This document shows positions 9,290 to 24,200 of a stretch of 64,000 bases of DNA, one piece after another. Source of the DNA: Reticulitermes speratus (taxonomy: Eukaryota; Arthropoda; Insecta; Blattodea; Rhinotermitidae); the NCBI GenBank assembly GCA_021186555.1, contig JAJKFL010000039.1:38709610-38773609 (forward strand), read 5' to 3'. How positions within the stretch are numbered: the first letter of the stretch is position 1; each line of letters starts with the position of its first letter. The translations under genes and the position numbers were made by a program. The notes beneath the pieces were generated by a model. It saw nothing but the letters and a program-made list of their open reading frames with translations. It made no database searches and had not been told where the DNA came from.

Positions 9290-12200
9290 GTGAGTGTTCC
9301 ACTACACTGAGCAAGTTCAAACGAACTTCATGTCGTTTGCAGACGGTGTATTGTGTCTCTGACATACAGTGAACTTTAGCATTACAATACAGCAGCAAGG
9401 CGCTCTGTAACACAGCAAGCAATAGGCTTCCGCGTTGATATCTCACGTAGAACATAGACCGAGGGTAAGATCTGGGATTATCGCTACCGTAAACATTAAG
9501 ATTACAGTCTTCCTAGCTACATGACGTGTAGTTTGACCGACAGGTAAAAGTGGGTAAATATCTACCAGATTTCACGGCGTCACACTCAATAATACCGTAA
9601 TATTTATACAGGGTGTTTGGGAACAGAGCGTTGAGGAAACTGTTCGGGTCTAAGAGGGAGAAAGTGACATGAGGATGGAGAAAACTACATAAAGATGAGC
9701 TTCATAATATGTATTCCTCGACAAATATAATTAGGGTGATCAAATTAAGGAATATGAGATGGATGGGACATGCAGCATGCATGGAAGTGATTAAAAGGGA
9801 TACAGAGTTTTGGCTTGAAACCCTAAGTGAACGGATCAGTTTGAACACCTAGGTATAGATGAGAGGAAAACGTTAAGATGCATCTTGAAGACGCACGGTG
9901 AGACTGCGTGCACTGGGAGGCGGCGTCAGGGTTGTGAAGTCGGCAGCGCCTCAAGTTACATAAACAGCGGGAATTTCTTAACTAGCTGAGCGACTATTAG
10001 CTTCTCAATAATTCTGATCAATGGAGTTTTTTATATTTAAGCCTTACACTATCTTGAATATTAGTCTCTATACTGCCTTGAACATTAGCCTGTACACTAC
10101 CTTGAACATTAACCTGTACAGTATCTTGAACATTAGCCTGTACACTATCTTGAACATTAGCCTGTGCATTATCTTGAACATTAGCCTGTGCACTATCTTG
10201 AACATTAGCGGGTGCAATATCTTGAACATTAGCCTGTACACTATCTTGAATATTAGCCTGTGCATATCTTGAACGTTAGCGGGTGCACTATCTTGAATAT
10301 TAGCCTGTGCATATCTTGAACGTTAGCGGGTGCACTATCTTGAATATTAGCCTGTGCATATCTTGAACGTTAGCGGGTGCACTATCTTGAATATTAGCCT
10401 GTGCACTATCTTGAACATTAGCCTGTGCATTATCTTGAACATTAGCGGGTGCAATATCTTGAACATTAGCCTGTACACTATCTTGAATATTAGCCTGTGC
10501 ATATCTTGAACGTTAGCGGGTGCACTATCTTGAATATTAGCCTGTGCATATCTTGAACGTTAGCGGGTGCACTATCTTGAATATTAGCCTGTGCACTATC
10601 TTGAACATTAGCCTGTGCATTATCTTGAACATTAGCCTGTGCACTATCTTGAATATTAGTCTGTGCACTATCTTGAACATTAGTCTGTACACCATATTTA
10701 ACATTAGCCTGTGCACTATCTTGAACATTAGCCTGTGCACGATCTTGAACATTAGTCTGTACACCATATTGAACATTAGCCTGTGCACTATCTTGAACAT
10801 TAGCCTGTGCATTATCTTGAGCATTAGCCTGTGCACTATCTTGAATATTAGCCTGTGCATTATCTTGAACATTAGCCTGTGCACTATCTTGAATATTAGC
10901 CTGTGCACTATCTTTAACATTAGTCTGTACACCATATTGAACATTAGCCTGTGCACTATCTTGAACATTAGTCTGTACACCATATTGAACATTAGCCTGT
11001 GCACTATCTTGAATATTAGCCTGTGCCCTATCTTGAACATTAGCCTGTGCACGATCTTGAACATTAGCCTGTGCATTATCTTGAGCATTAGCCTGTGCAC
11101 TATCTTGAATATTAGCCTGTGCACTATCTTTAACATTAGTCTGTACACCATATTGAACATTAGCCTGTGCACTATCTTGAACATTAGCCTGTACACCATA
11201 TTGAACATTAGCCTGTGCACTATCTTGAACATTAGCCTGTGCACGATCTTGAACATTAGCCTGTGCATTATCTTGAGCATTAGCCTGTGCACTATCTTGA
11301 ATATTAGCCTGTGCATTATCTTGAACATTAGCCTGTGCACTATCTTGAATATTAGCCTGTGCACTATCTTTAACATTAGTCTGTACACCATATTGAACAT
11401 TAGCCTGTGCACTATCTTGAACATTAGCCTGTACACCATATTGAACATTAGCCTGTGCACTATCTTGAACATTAGCCTGTACACCATATTGAACATTAGC
11501 CTGTGCACTATCTTGAACATTAGCCTGTGCACTATCTTGAACATTAGTGCTTAATTTAATGGCGTTACTTAAAGATGCTGTCAACTTCTAAGACCATATG
11601 GCGTCGGTGTTAGGTGAATAAATGAATGAATGAACGATTGTAGTAAGGAGCACAGCTGCAGTTATATTGCCTGGTGTAGACCTAAGTACTCGGAGAAAAA
11701 TGAATGACACACACACACACATACATATACACATAGTCATAAACCTCTCCCTGTTACATGTACATCATTATCATCATCATTGTAGACTCATGTCCCTATT
11801 CTGCCACGTGCCATCGCGCAAGCTCGCAGAACTCTCGTCTGACGCAGCTCAAGCCTTAAGGACAGCATCTTTAATGCAACAAGCTGCCAGCGTCAGACCT
11901 CACCTGCATCACGGCAATCATCTAATGGCCATTGCCATGCAAAGAGCAGCGGATGTGTCTCTGATGGCACAGCTGCGGGACGCAAACTGCTGCATCTGCA
12001 ACACGCATCACAGTCGTGTCGGAGAAGTAGGCGCTACGGCACGGCTGTAGCAAACAGCAGTGCGTGTGAGAGGTCATTGCGCGGACGGTCTGAAATGGAA
12101 AGACGTTCCAAACATTTCGTTCTGTAGTCTGTCTTAAGACAGGTCCGTAACCTCTTCATTCTGTAGTCTGTCTTACGACAGGTCCGTAGCCTCTTCATTC

Positions 12201-15200
12201 TGTAGTCTGTCTTACGACAGGTCCGTAACCTCTTCATTCTGTAGTCTGTCTTACGACAGGTCCGTAGCCTCTTCATTCTGTAGTCTGTCTTACGCCAGGT
12301 CCGTAGCCTCTTCCAAAGCGAGTTCTCCACAGGGCGCGATCTAGTGCTTCCTCTTTCAATTTACAGTATCTTCTTTTTTCCTTAAGTTCATCCAGTAACT
12401 GCTTACGCCTTCTTCCTCGTCTTCCCGTCATTTCTATCCTTCCTTCTAACTTTCCTTCAATCACGTGTTTCAGAAGGCAGTTCCTACGCAAAGGCCAATC
12501 CATTAGCCTTCTTTTATGTATGTCGATCCTCTTCCTCGTGAAACTCTTCATTTCTCACAGATCGTCAACTGACTTCTCATTCTTCTCAAGCAACATTTCA
12601 AATTTCCATACTTGTTACTCCTGTCACGTTTCGCCCCACAAGCTTGCCCATGTGATTAAGTTCTACTTAATTAGTCCAGTTTCAAAAGATCTTCCATCTG
12701 TTATCTCTTCTGCCATTGCATCTCGATTCATCAGTGTACAAACCTTGTACCATGTTATCATGCTAAATATTGTCCCAAGTTCCACATTCAGTACACAAAG
12801 GCTATGCTCCAATTAGCACTTTACTAGTTTCTACTTACTTAGGCTCATTTGCTGGTGACACAGATCCTCTTCCTTGTGAGCCTCCCTTCCAGGCATTCCG
12901 ATTTAATTTCATTCTTGTGACATTACATGTACAAATAATTGAAAAATCCTTCCGTATCAAAAAGGCTGTCTGCACCTTCTTCAGGTTTCACAAATAAGAC
13001 TTACGCTTTCCAACATCGAGCTCCAACATTTTTACATGTAATAATTGCGCCAACATAAATATGTCATCTTCACACAATAAATACTTATCTTTAGTCGTAA
13101 TATACTTAAAAAAGCGTACTCTCAACGTAACGGAGTGAGGTTTCATCGGTGACTGACGGAACGTGTAGCAGTATATTTGTCCTCAACGGTGAATTTTTAC
13201 CCTCCACTACACAATACTACGGTGTTCACATCAAAGAGTGTGTCATGTAGCATGCAGTGGGAGATAAAATTATATGCAAGGCTCCAGCCCAAAAAACCTA
13301 TAGGGAAGAGCCTACTGGGCAAACGGAAAATATTCAAACATAAAATTATACCCGGTAATGTGAGATGTGAAGTCCATGTATTCAGACAGATAGTTAACAA
13401 ATTTTCGAAGCACCCTGTATTTTCTTACCTTGTTCTGTTCTGAAGATGTAAGGCGTACATTCCTCCAATATATCAGATTATACGGTGTCACATCACAAAA
13501 GACCGTCATCTTAATATGCACAGCACTGAAAACCTCAACTGTCTTTGTAATAAAACTTACTTGATGTTATGGTGTATATTGGACTAAACTGGCTCCAGTA
13601 GGATCCTGAGTTGAGATATCGTGAAAACAATAATAAACGATCTTCACGTTATTTTCACCGTGCACTTTGATTCACTCCTTTTTTTTCCTATGGCTCGACA
13701 GCCTTATATGGGCCTGGGCCTCCTCGTTTCGTCGAGGTTTCACGATCACACACAGACACACCACATCGGTAGGACTCCTCTGGACGAGTGATCAGCCCGT
13801 CGCAGAGACCTCTACCTGACAACACACAACACTCACAAGAGACAGACATCCATGCCCCCGGTGGGATTCGAACCCGCGATCCCAGCAAGCGAGCGGCCGA
13901 AGACCCACGCCTTAGACCGCACGGCCACTGGGATCGGCCTTTGATTCAATTAGCAGTACCAAATGGATGCGTTCGTCTTGTGAAGTTTCTGCTTGATGTT
14001 ACGGTACTGATTGCTTATAATACTGCTAATTGAATGCAATAACGAAGTTAGGTTAAGGACAGAGAATGTCTTGGCACTCTGAATCAATATGGCCTTCTAA
14101 AGAAGAATCTTTCCCCACATAGTGATTTACAGTCTCCTACATTTTTTTATCTAATTGATACCGCAATTCATGGGAAATAATAGAATGGGCCTGCTGTGGA
14201 GTAAATAAGGACTGCATGCTGTGTTAATGACCTCGACAAGATAAGTGCATAGAAAGAGGCGCAATATTGGGCCGAAAGGAACAGAGGTGGGCACTGCCTT
14301 CGTATTTTATTTGTAAGTAATTTTGACGTAAGACACCTTGCATTGGCAATATTGGGCCGAAAGGAATAGAGGTGGGCACTGCCTTCGTATTTTATTTGTA
14401 AGTAATGTTGACGTAAGACACCTTGCATTACGGTTCAGAAGATACACGGTGGTAACTGCAGTTACCAGCAGCCGCACACCTGCCACTCTCCCAACCAGAC
14501 CGCTGTGAGAAGCTATAAATTTTATTATTTTTTTCAAACAATGCAATAGAATCACACAAATTAAAACTAAGGACAAACTCAGTGTTGAGAATGGCCAGAG
14601 CAGGCGTTTCATGTCGCACATTGCCCACAATATCCTACAATGTGGGGATAGTGTAGTGGGTACAGTGTCCAAGCTATCGGCTGAAAGATCCAGGGTTCGG
14701 TTCCCAGTAAGAACAGGTGCTTTACCTTTTCTCTAAATCATCCCGACGGTTTCTGGGGCCAACCAGCCTCCTATTTAAAGGAAACCGGGGTTTAGAACGA
14801 GTATAGGTACACCCTGCCGATCCCAGTGGCCGTGCGGTCTAAGGTGTGGGTCTACGGCCGCTCGCTTACTGGAATCGTGGGTTCGAATCCCACCGGGGGC
14901 ATGGATGTTTGTGTTGTGTTTGTTGTAAGGACGGTAGCATGGAACGTAAAGTGACATGAAGGACGAAAGGATTTAAACAGTACAAAAATGGATCAAAGGG
15001 GAAAAACCTCGGACAGGCAAAAAAAAAAAAATCCCACCAGGGGCATGGATGTTTGTGTTGTGAGTGTTGTGTGTTGTCAGGTAGAGGTCTCTGCGACGGG
15101 CTGATCACTCGTCCAGAGGAGTCCTACCGAATGTGGTGTGTCTAAAGTGTGTGATCGTGAAGCCTCAAAAAATGAGGCGGCCTAGGCCCCCAAGGGGCTG

Positions 15201-18200
15201 TCGAGCCATTAAAAGAAATAGGTAAACCTTTCTCGCCCTATATCCTTTCATGACACCTCGATTTTAACTCTTGTAAGTCTCTCAGTTGACACAAACAGTA
15301 AGGTCTCCTCTATGTAAGTCTCTCAGTTGACACAAACAGTAAGGTCTCCTCTATGTAAGTCTCTCAGTTGACACAAACAGTAAGGTCTCCTCTATGTAAG
15401 TCTCTCGGTTGACACAAACAGTAAGGTCTCCTCTATGTAAGTCTCTCAGTTGACACAAACAGTAAGGTCTCCTCTATGTAAGTCTCTCAGTTGACACAAA
15501 CAGTAAGGTCACCTCTATGTAAGTCTCTCAGTTGACACAAACAGTAAGGTCTCCTCTATGTAAGTCTCTCAGTTGACACAAACAGTAAGGTCTCCTCTAT
15601 GTAAGTCTCTCAGTTGACACAAACAGTAAGGTCTCCTCTATGTAAGTCTCTCAGTTGACACAAACAGTAAGGTCTCCTCTATGTAAGTCTCTCAGTTGAC
15701 ACAAACAGTAAGGTCTCCTCTATGTATGTCTCTCAGTTGACACAAACAGTAAGGTCTACCTCTATGTAAGTCTCTCAGTTGACACAAACAGTAAGGTCTC
15801 CTCTATGTAAGTCTCTCAGTTGACACAAACAGTAAGGTCTCCTCTATGTAAAGTCTCTCAGTTGACACAAACAGTAAGGTCTCCTCTATGTAAGTCTCTC
15901 AGTTGACACAAACAGTAAGGTCTCCTCTATGCAACGGACGCAGCTGATGACATTTCTGTCCACCTTTGTGCCTTTTTTTGTGAAGGGCCCCGCATCAGAT
16001 GCTACAGACGCACCGCAGCCTTAAGGCTTATTGTGCAACCCTGTAATGAAGATGAAGAGAAAGGTGATCAGTTTCTTCCGTTTTCCCAAGTAATGGAGCA
16101 CCGGTGGAATGAAAATTGACAGGGGGAAACCGAAGTACTCGGGGAAAAACCTGTCCCAGTGCCACTTTGACCACAAAAAATCGCACATGGACTGACCCGA
16201 AATCGAACCCGGGCCTCTGCGGTGAGAGGCCGGCGACTAACCGCCTAAGCCGTGGCACGGCCACCTTTGTGGCCTTAGGACAAAGACAAAGTTTTTTTAA
16301 ATTCGTCTTTATTTATTTTTTCCCCTATGGCTCGACAGCCCCTTGGGGGCCTAGGCCGCCTCATTTTACGACGCTTCACGATCACACACTTTTAAACACA
16401 CCACACTCGGTAGGACTCCTCTGGACGAGTGATCAGCCCGTCGCAGAGACCTCTACCTGACAACACACAGCACTCACAAGAGACAGACATCCATGCCCTA
16501 GGCGGGATTCGAACCCGCGATCCCAGTAAGCGAGCGGCCGCAGACCCACGCCTTAGACCGCACGGCCACTGGGATCGGCAAATTTATCTTTATAATTCTG
16601 TGTCTCTGAAGCATGGCGCGATGGACACCGTCCAACATATAAACGACTTATGATCATCAGAACGCTACAGAACTGAGACAGACGTAATGTAAGTACAGTA
16701 ATACCTCGGCTAACGAGTGACCCTGCTAACGAATTTTTCGGGTAACGAAGATTCTTTTCGCTGTTTTTCGGACTCGGCTAACGAATATGGATTCGGCTAA
16801 CGAATGTTTTAGTGGATGCTCGCGCTAATATAAAACAGCAAACATGAACGATCGGGCCATTCCAGGAGCTTATCTTTTCCGTCTGTATGTGTGTGACAAA
16901 GAAATGAGCTCACGTTTCAGCTAACGAAGATTTCGGCTAACGAATGTGATTCCGGAACGAATTATCTTCGTTAGCCGAGGTATCACTGTATATTCTGGCA
17001 GCTCCTCTTACGATACCGGAAAATTTCTCCAAACTGAGAAGAGGAAGTTTGCATTCCGAAATGTTTGACCACACTGTACACGCTTCTCATGGAACTACCC
17101 GCGACTCCCAGCGAGTCGTAATAAAAAACGTCAATACACTCTGTGATGGTTAACTACAGACCCACCATATCAATTGATTGGTTGTAAATAACGACGAAGC
17201 TTAAAACGTGGCTCAATTTCAGATAGCAGGATAATCTTGTTATAGAGAGAACCAGTGGACCGCTGCGAAACAGGCTTGGCACTTGTGCCATTGAAATGTA
17301 CAGTAATCCTACCTACACAGCACTGTGGGCATTTCGATTGCAGATAGAACAACTTCAGACACCAACGTCGATATTTACACTACTCGAAGCTTTTATTGGA
17401 GTCCAGTTCCATAGTCTGAAAGCAGTTCACTTCGACCGACCATAAAGCAGCTAATTTTAATCACATAACTGCTACAGAAATGCATGGTCGACTGAAGAGG
17501 ACCCGGAGAAAAACCTGTCCCAAAGTGGCATTAAGAGAGGGGTTTCTCCCAGTACGTCGGTTTTCCCCTACCAGTATCATTAAACAATTGCTCCAAACTC
17601 ATTCACTCATCTACAACCGACGCTGTATAATCTTAGTGACTGAGAGCCCCTTTAAACAAAAAGCGGTCAGCATTATTGGTTTGTAGTTTGGAGGTACCGG
17701 GTTCAAATACTGACGCCGGCAGTGGCTGCCTTGACTAAGTCTTGTTGCAGGGTTTTATTTTTTATTTGTTTAATCAACATGCTCCATTACAAAGAGTAAC
17801 ACTACATGATTTAGCTGCTCTTTTTACATCTTTATACAATGCAATATATCCTAGATTCTATTCTACAATATTATAAGTACTGTTTAACATAAACTATATA
17901 TACTATGTACTATATACAATATTTACATTATTTACTTTTTTTGGTATTTTATACCTTCTGAAAATCTATCGCATTACAGAAATTGTAAAAGTCTTTAGTG
18001 AATTTTTGAGCCAATTCTGATTTATTCAACGGCCATCTTCCTCCTTTTTCAATTATTCTTCTCCTTAATGTGTTCCTCTCTTTCTTCAAATTCTGACAAT
18101 CCAATATCAGATGATCTATTGTTTGATCTCCTCCGTTACAAGTACACGCTGAATCCTCTGTTATTTTGAATCGGTGATAGTAGTCCTTCAGCTTTCCATG

Positions 18201-21200
18201 TCCTGTTAACATTGCTGTGAAATTTGGTGATATAGGTAATTTTATTGCGAGCCTTTAGCTAACATTTGGAAAGTACTGTCTTGTGTTTATTCCTGTTGTA
18301 GTTTGTTCCCATTCTCTTTCCCATTTTTCTCTGCTATCTTTTCTTAACTTATGCTTGATCGTAGTTGTAGGAACCTTGCTATAGCTTACTGCTGTCTCAG
18401 TTCGAGCTGCCTGTTTGCAAGGCGATCAGCAGTTCGTTACCGTGTATTGCTGTGAGCTTTCAGACTGTGTACAGTCGGTGGTATATTGTTTTATATGGAG
18501 CTGAAACTTGGTCTTATAAGGACCATAAGCTGAGGGTGACTGAGAACAGGGTGCTTAGGAAGGTATTGGGGCCTAAGGGGGACGAGGTAACAGGGTGCTT
18601 AGGAAGGTATTGGGGCCTAAGGGGGACAGCAACGGTGGAGGAAGTTTGGCCAAGGACGAGGCAACAGGGCTTAGGAAGGTATTGGGGCCTAAGGGCGAGC
18701 AACAGAGCTAGAAGGTATGGCCTAAGGGACAGGTAACAGGTGCTTAGGAAGTATGGCTAGGGACGAGACGGCTTAGGAGTATGGGCCTAAGGGACGAGCA
18801 CAGTGGTAGGAAGATGGGCTAAGGGACCGAGGCAACGGTGCTTAGAAGGTATTGGGGCCTAAGGGGGACGAGGCAACAGGATGCTTAGGAAGGTATTGGG
18901 GCCTAAGGGGGACGAGGTAACAGGGTGCTTAGGAAGGTATTGGGGCCTAAGGGGGACGAGGCAACAGGGTGGTAGGAAGGTATTGGGGCCTAAGGGGGAC
19001 GAGGCAACAGGGTGCGTAGGAAGGTATTGGGGCCTAAGGGGGACGAGGCAACAGGGTGCGTAGGAAGGTATTGGGGCCTAAGGGGGACGAGGCAACAGGG
19101 TGCGTAGGAAGGTATTGGGGCCTAAGGGGACGAGGCAACAGGGTGCTTAGGAAGGTATTGCGGCCTAAGGGGGACGAGGCAACAGGGTGCTTAGGAAGGT
19201 ATTGGGGCCTAAGGGGGACGAGGCAACAGGGTGCTTAGGAAGTTATTGGGGCCTAAATGGAACGAGGCAACAGGGAGGTTGAGAAGACTACATAACGAGG
19301 AGCCTTACGATTCGGGTGATCATTAGAAGAATGAGATGGGCTGGGCATGTGGCACGTATGGAAGAAAGGAGACAAGTGCGTGCAGGGATTTTGTGGTGAA
19401 ACCTGAGGAAAGGAGACCACTTGTAAGACCTAGGCGTAGATGGGAGGATACTATTAAAGTGGATCTTCAAAAAATAGGATTGGATTTATGTGGCTCAGGA
19501 TACAGAAAAGTGGTGAGCTGTTCTTAACACAGTAATGAAACTTCGGGCCCCATAACATGCAATAAATTTCTTGAATAGCTGAAGAAATAAGTTTTTCAAG
19601 AAGTACTCTGTTCCATGATTTAACTGGTTGGTTAATTAGTTAGTTAGTTAGTTAGTCAGTATCATCGGTAATAGAATGACTGATGAATGAACTGGAAAAT
19701 ATTTGAAAGAAAGAAAGTAGTCGTGGCCTATTTGACGAATTGGCAAATCTTCCAATGTCCTCAGTCAGGACAGTCGATGTCCCAAACGACGATCGAACTC
19801 GGAACCCCCACATACAGGTCCACAGTGCCACTGTTACATCAAAACGCCCGGTTGTACTGTTTCGTAAAATATTTTATTCCAGCCCAAACGCGTCACAGGA
19901 CCGCATTATTTCGTGTATACAGCAAAAGAACAGTCCATATAGACAGCCCTTTCAACGACCAGAATCATATCAACTCCTATATGAAATTTGACACTTTATT
20001 TTATATGTGAATGCAGCTGCCATTTTAGCGTATTATTGAGTTTTGAGTTGAGGGCCAAAAGCATTATGGAAAACAACACAGAACATGCAGCATCAATAGC
20101 GTTTCGAAAGAATACCAAATTCCACATACCCCAGTCTGCCAATATCACATTACACTGAGTGCATTCGTTAATAACAGCCCAGTAACTGCAACAACTGCCT
20201 AACTCCACACAGGAGAGCGCTTGTCCCGAAACTGCTAGTTTTAGCTACTCAATAAATGCCGCGCCATTCGATACCGTTTTTACAAGATACCGCCAATGGC
20301 CCTTTTTTTTCGTGAGGGGGCCCCGCAGCTGATGCTACGGACGCACCGCAGCCTTAAGGCTTCTTGTGCAACCCCTGTGACGAAGATGAGCAGTTTTTTA
20401 CCAATTTTTACAAGTAATGGAGCACCAGTGGAATGAAATTGACAGGGGAAACCGACAACTCGGAGAAAAACCTGTCCCAGTGCCACTTTGTCCACCACAA
20501 ATCTCACATGGACTTGACCTGGGATCGAACCCGGGCCTCCGTGGTGAGAGGCCGGCGACTAACCGCCTGAGCCATGGCACGGCCGCCAATGGCCCTTACT
20601 TTAAAGACAAATCAACCTATTGCATCCCATCACGCCTATTTAAGTTCCGTTTTAATATTATCCTCTCATATACTCGGAATTCTTACAAGTGGTACTCCTC
20701 CGGGTTTTCGTACTAAAATTTTGTACGCATTTCTCATTGAAGAATTTCGTGCTACATGCCCTGAGCTCATTTCATTTGGCCTCACTGATATCTGATGCGG
20801 AGAACAAACCATGAACTAATGCTATATATCTAATCTTAGCAATTGAGAGCGTCGTTAAATAACCATTTAAAAACGCATCCTGCCACCAACTCCTTACCCT
20901 TAGACCCAGCACCCTGTCAGGGACCGAGTTACACACCCATACAAATCACTTGTATTGCATCCACTTCATTCAAAATTGGGCCACGATAGCTCAGTCGGTA
21001 TAGCGTCTCGTTACGGGATGGACGATCCGGGGATCGAATCTCGGTAAGGGCGAGATTTTCCGCAAACCGTCCAGACGGGCCCTGGGGCCCAACCAGCCTC
21101 CTATACAATGAGTACCATGTCTCTTTCCCGGAGGTAAAGCGGCCGGGGCGTGGCGTTGACCAGCCACTCACACCTAGCGCCTCCCCAATCTATGCCTTCA

Positions 21201-24200
21201 TGGCAGGTTAAAGAGTGAAATTTTACTTTATTGAGATAATTCTTTTGTTTTGTTCCATGGATAACAGAAACGACAGACATGTTTCGGCGTCCTACTGCCT
21301 TTCACCACGATCATTATTATTATAAAGTCATAGCGTTCAGTGTTAAGGTCTGAATATTATCGAAAGAAGTTTCATATGCTGTTTTTCCTCTTCATGTCAC
21401 ATTTTGAACATGTGATAAAATGCGATATAATAACTTCCATAACATATTGTTAATTTGCATAAATGTCGTTGTGTTTTGATGGTTGTCACTCATATGTACA
21501 CGTTTATGCAATTCGGTTTATTCAGAAAACAATTTATACATTTGGTTTGGAGTTTCACAGGACAGTGTGGATCTACAGCACGGCCTTACGGGACATAATA
21601 CAGTGTAGACTGGTACATAGGAATCGATGTTTCGAGTGAACATGCTGCCTCCATCTGCAGGGTAAAAGCGAGTTTACCAGCTACCTGGATAACGTTGGAA
21701 TCGTAGTCGGTATACCGACTCGCTTCGGGCTGGAGGGTCCAGGGATCGAATCCCGGTGGGGAGATTTTTCTACCTCGTGCAGACCGGCCCTGGGGTCCAC
21801 CCAGCCTCCTATACAATGGGTACCGGGTCTCTTTCCCGGGGTAAAGCGGCCGGGGCGTGGTGTTGACCACCCACCCCCATCTAGCGCCGAGGTTAAAGAA
21901 AGAGTAGAGCTATACCTCTGCTCCCCCGCTGGACCTTCGTGGCCTGTTCTAGGGTGAACTTTACCTATACCTATTCACTAACCTACACGGCGTCACATCC
22001 AAATGAAGCCAAATATTCATCTCACAGCATTCAGAACCTTAAATCTCACATTATACAGCCTATAAGTAGAAATAGTTCTGTTGTATTGTTGTTTGTCCCT
22101 TTATCGTTATGTCGCCTACGATATTAGGCTCTCCGCTGAACAGCAGTGTCGAAGAAGTTGCCGCATAAGCGCGGCGAAAAGCTACTTCTTTTACCAAATT
22201 CGCACAGTTGTTGAAAACAAGATAAATCAAAGTGAGCAGCCATTGAAGGCAGGTTTTACGGATATTTACCAGAACAATTTGAAGGTAAAGGAGACGGAGG
22301 AAGGTAGGGGGATATGAATGAAGAAAGAGAATAAGACGGACAGATGAAAGCGATTGGAACGGAATATGAGAAGTGTACGGGAGAAGAATAACTGTGTATA
22401 AGAAATTTGAACAAATGAACACTCTCCTGCTATATTCTCGGAAGCCATTACATTAGTAGCGACATATGTAACGTAAATTAGTACAAGTGACCTCAAAGCT
22501 GCTTTGCCACTGTTCTTAACAGACAGTGGGCGATCTGTCTCAGCGCTTTGCGTCACCCTGACACCAAAATGGGAGACGTTTGTTTGAAATTGTTTTCCAA
22601 CCCCTTAAGTACTTCAATAACACCGCAGCTGTCTTGAATAAGCAATATCTTCCACTCTGTGGAACGAAATTGACAGTTCGGAATGCAGACGGAAGATTGA
22701 AAAAGAGAAGCAACGAATTTAAAAACGCTTCTCCGATGTATTTCTGAAAAAAAAAAGGCTATCAGATTTGTCTGATAAACAAGTTTTGATATCAAAGCTG
22801 TAAATGGAGACATATGGAGCTTTTGGGATAAACTTTCAGAGTTCTTCAGTATCAGAACAAAGAGAGTCTGTGCGTTGACAAGTATCTTTCAGAGCATTAC
22901 GCATTGGAGTAATTTGAGTATTTTGGTAAACCTTTCAAAGTTGCACTGCGTCTACATAATATTTGCGACTTAAATATCTACCTCACATACACACGCTGTA
23001 GCCGAACATTATTGAAACATTATTAAATGCTAGTATTGTTGGAGCAGTTCGGCTCTCCCCTTCCACTCGTCTAAATATAGCTACGACAACGGACCAGGTG
23101 TCCCGAGTCAGTTGGCGGGAGTAAAAGGAAAGGAGTAGACGGATGGCATTGTGCTAACGTTTGTATTGAAATAAATTAAATAAAATTAAACCTTTGGAGA
23201 GAACAGTCTCTTAATTTGATGTATATCAAATTAATAAAAAGTAACCAGCAAAGTTCGGTTATAACGCTGCGTCTCCATAACAAAGACCTGCTCCTTAATG
23301 TTATTTAGGAATATACCACTGTTAGATATGAGAATTATAAGCAAAACAAATGTACACCCTGTGGAAAAAAAAAATGTAGCGTTCTGAATGTAACAGCAGG
23401 TGGTACACATAGATGCCACAAGGTTTTAAGTTAGAAACCACAATGGTGAAACTTAATGAAATTACTGGCAGCACAGAAAAGTTCCCGGAGTTTATAGTTC
23501 GAAACCACCGTAAGGCAAATGCGTGATGAGTTATCAGGCCGTAGTGTTACGCAAAAAAAATACTGAACGAGTAAGACTACTGTATTTGCGTGTGAGCTGC
23601 ATGTTTCGCAAATAGGTGCCAACCTCCAGAGTAATCTGCTGCCTTGGTTTCTGCTATTATATCCTGAAGATGGAGGCATTACGTTCCTTCACGACATTGG
23701 CATTCAGCCATCATATTGAAAGTTGTGATGTCCCAGAGACCATGAAGTTTATACAAAATCTCATAAAACCTATTTGAAAAGAAAGGTTATACATACAGGG
23801 TGGCCAAAAAGTCTATTGGGCCTTTATGATGAACCTTGCCTACAGTGTCAAGTGATTTTTCGCCACTCTGTACACGTATATATCCTTCAAATTGGAGGCG
23901 GTAGTGTTATATCCTTCCAATCTCCTGTAATTCCTGTCTCATTCAGTCTCATGGCACTTAAGTGAGTGGTTTAGCAACAGACGTACGTGCCACGTATAAC
24001 AGAAAGCTAATTTCACCCTGCAATTACCACCTCTCGCACACTTGCAGTCGCTTTCCTTCGATTCCAACTTTCGAGACATTTATCTCAATGTCACCAGATG
24101 TCTCTGGGGAGCAGACCTATTAGTGTTGCTCTTGTTAGTCTGAACATTTTAACGACAAAGCACTGACACTTTGAAATTACCTACAGTTGCACAGGGTAAC

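Noticed and set aside
10490..11584. Open frames over 330 codons on both strands
   Set aside because: They lie wholly in a 24-bp tandem repeat. A period divisible by three with no stop in the unit gives open frames automatically, with no start context, splice sites or non-repeat sequence to support them.
14817..14900. Possible tRNA-Leu gene (and similar heads at 53275, 63758, 20978, 38814)
   Set aside because: A and B boxes are present but each head continues into a shared SINE body and lacks a proper acceptor stem closing after the T arm, so they are tRNA-derived SINEs.
16116..16653. Open frames with [13 protein letters not shown] or similar
   Set aside because: Translations of SINE A and SINE D bodies. 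The same peptide appears at every SINE copy.
17949..18212. 87-codon minus-strand protein as a host gene
   Set aside because: The Cys/His tail after RNase H and the surrounding broken frames mark a non-LTR retrotransposon end.
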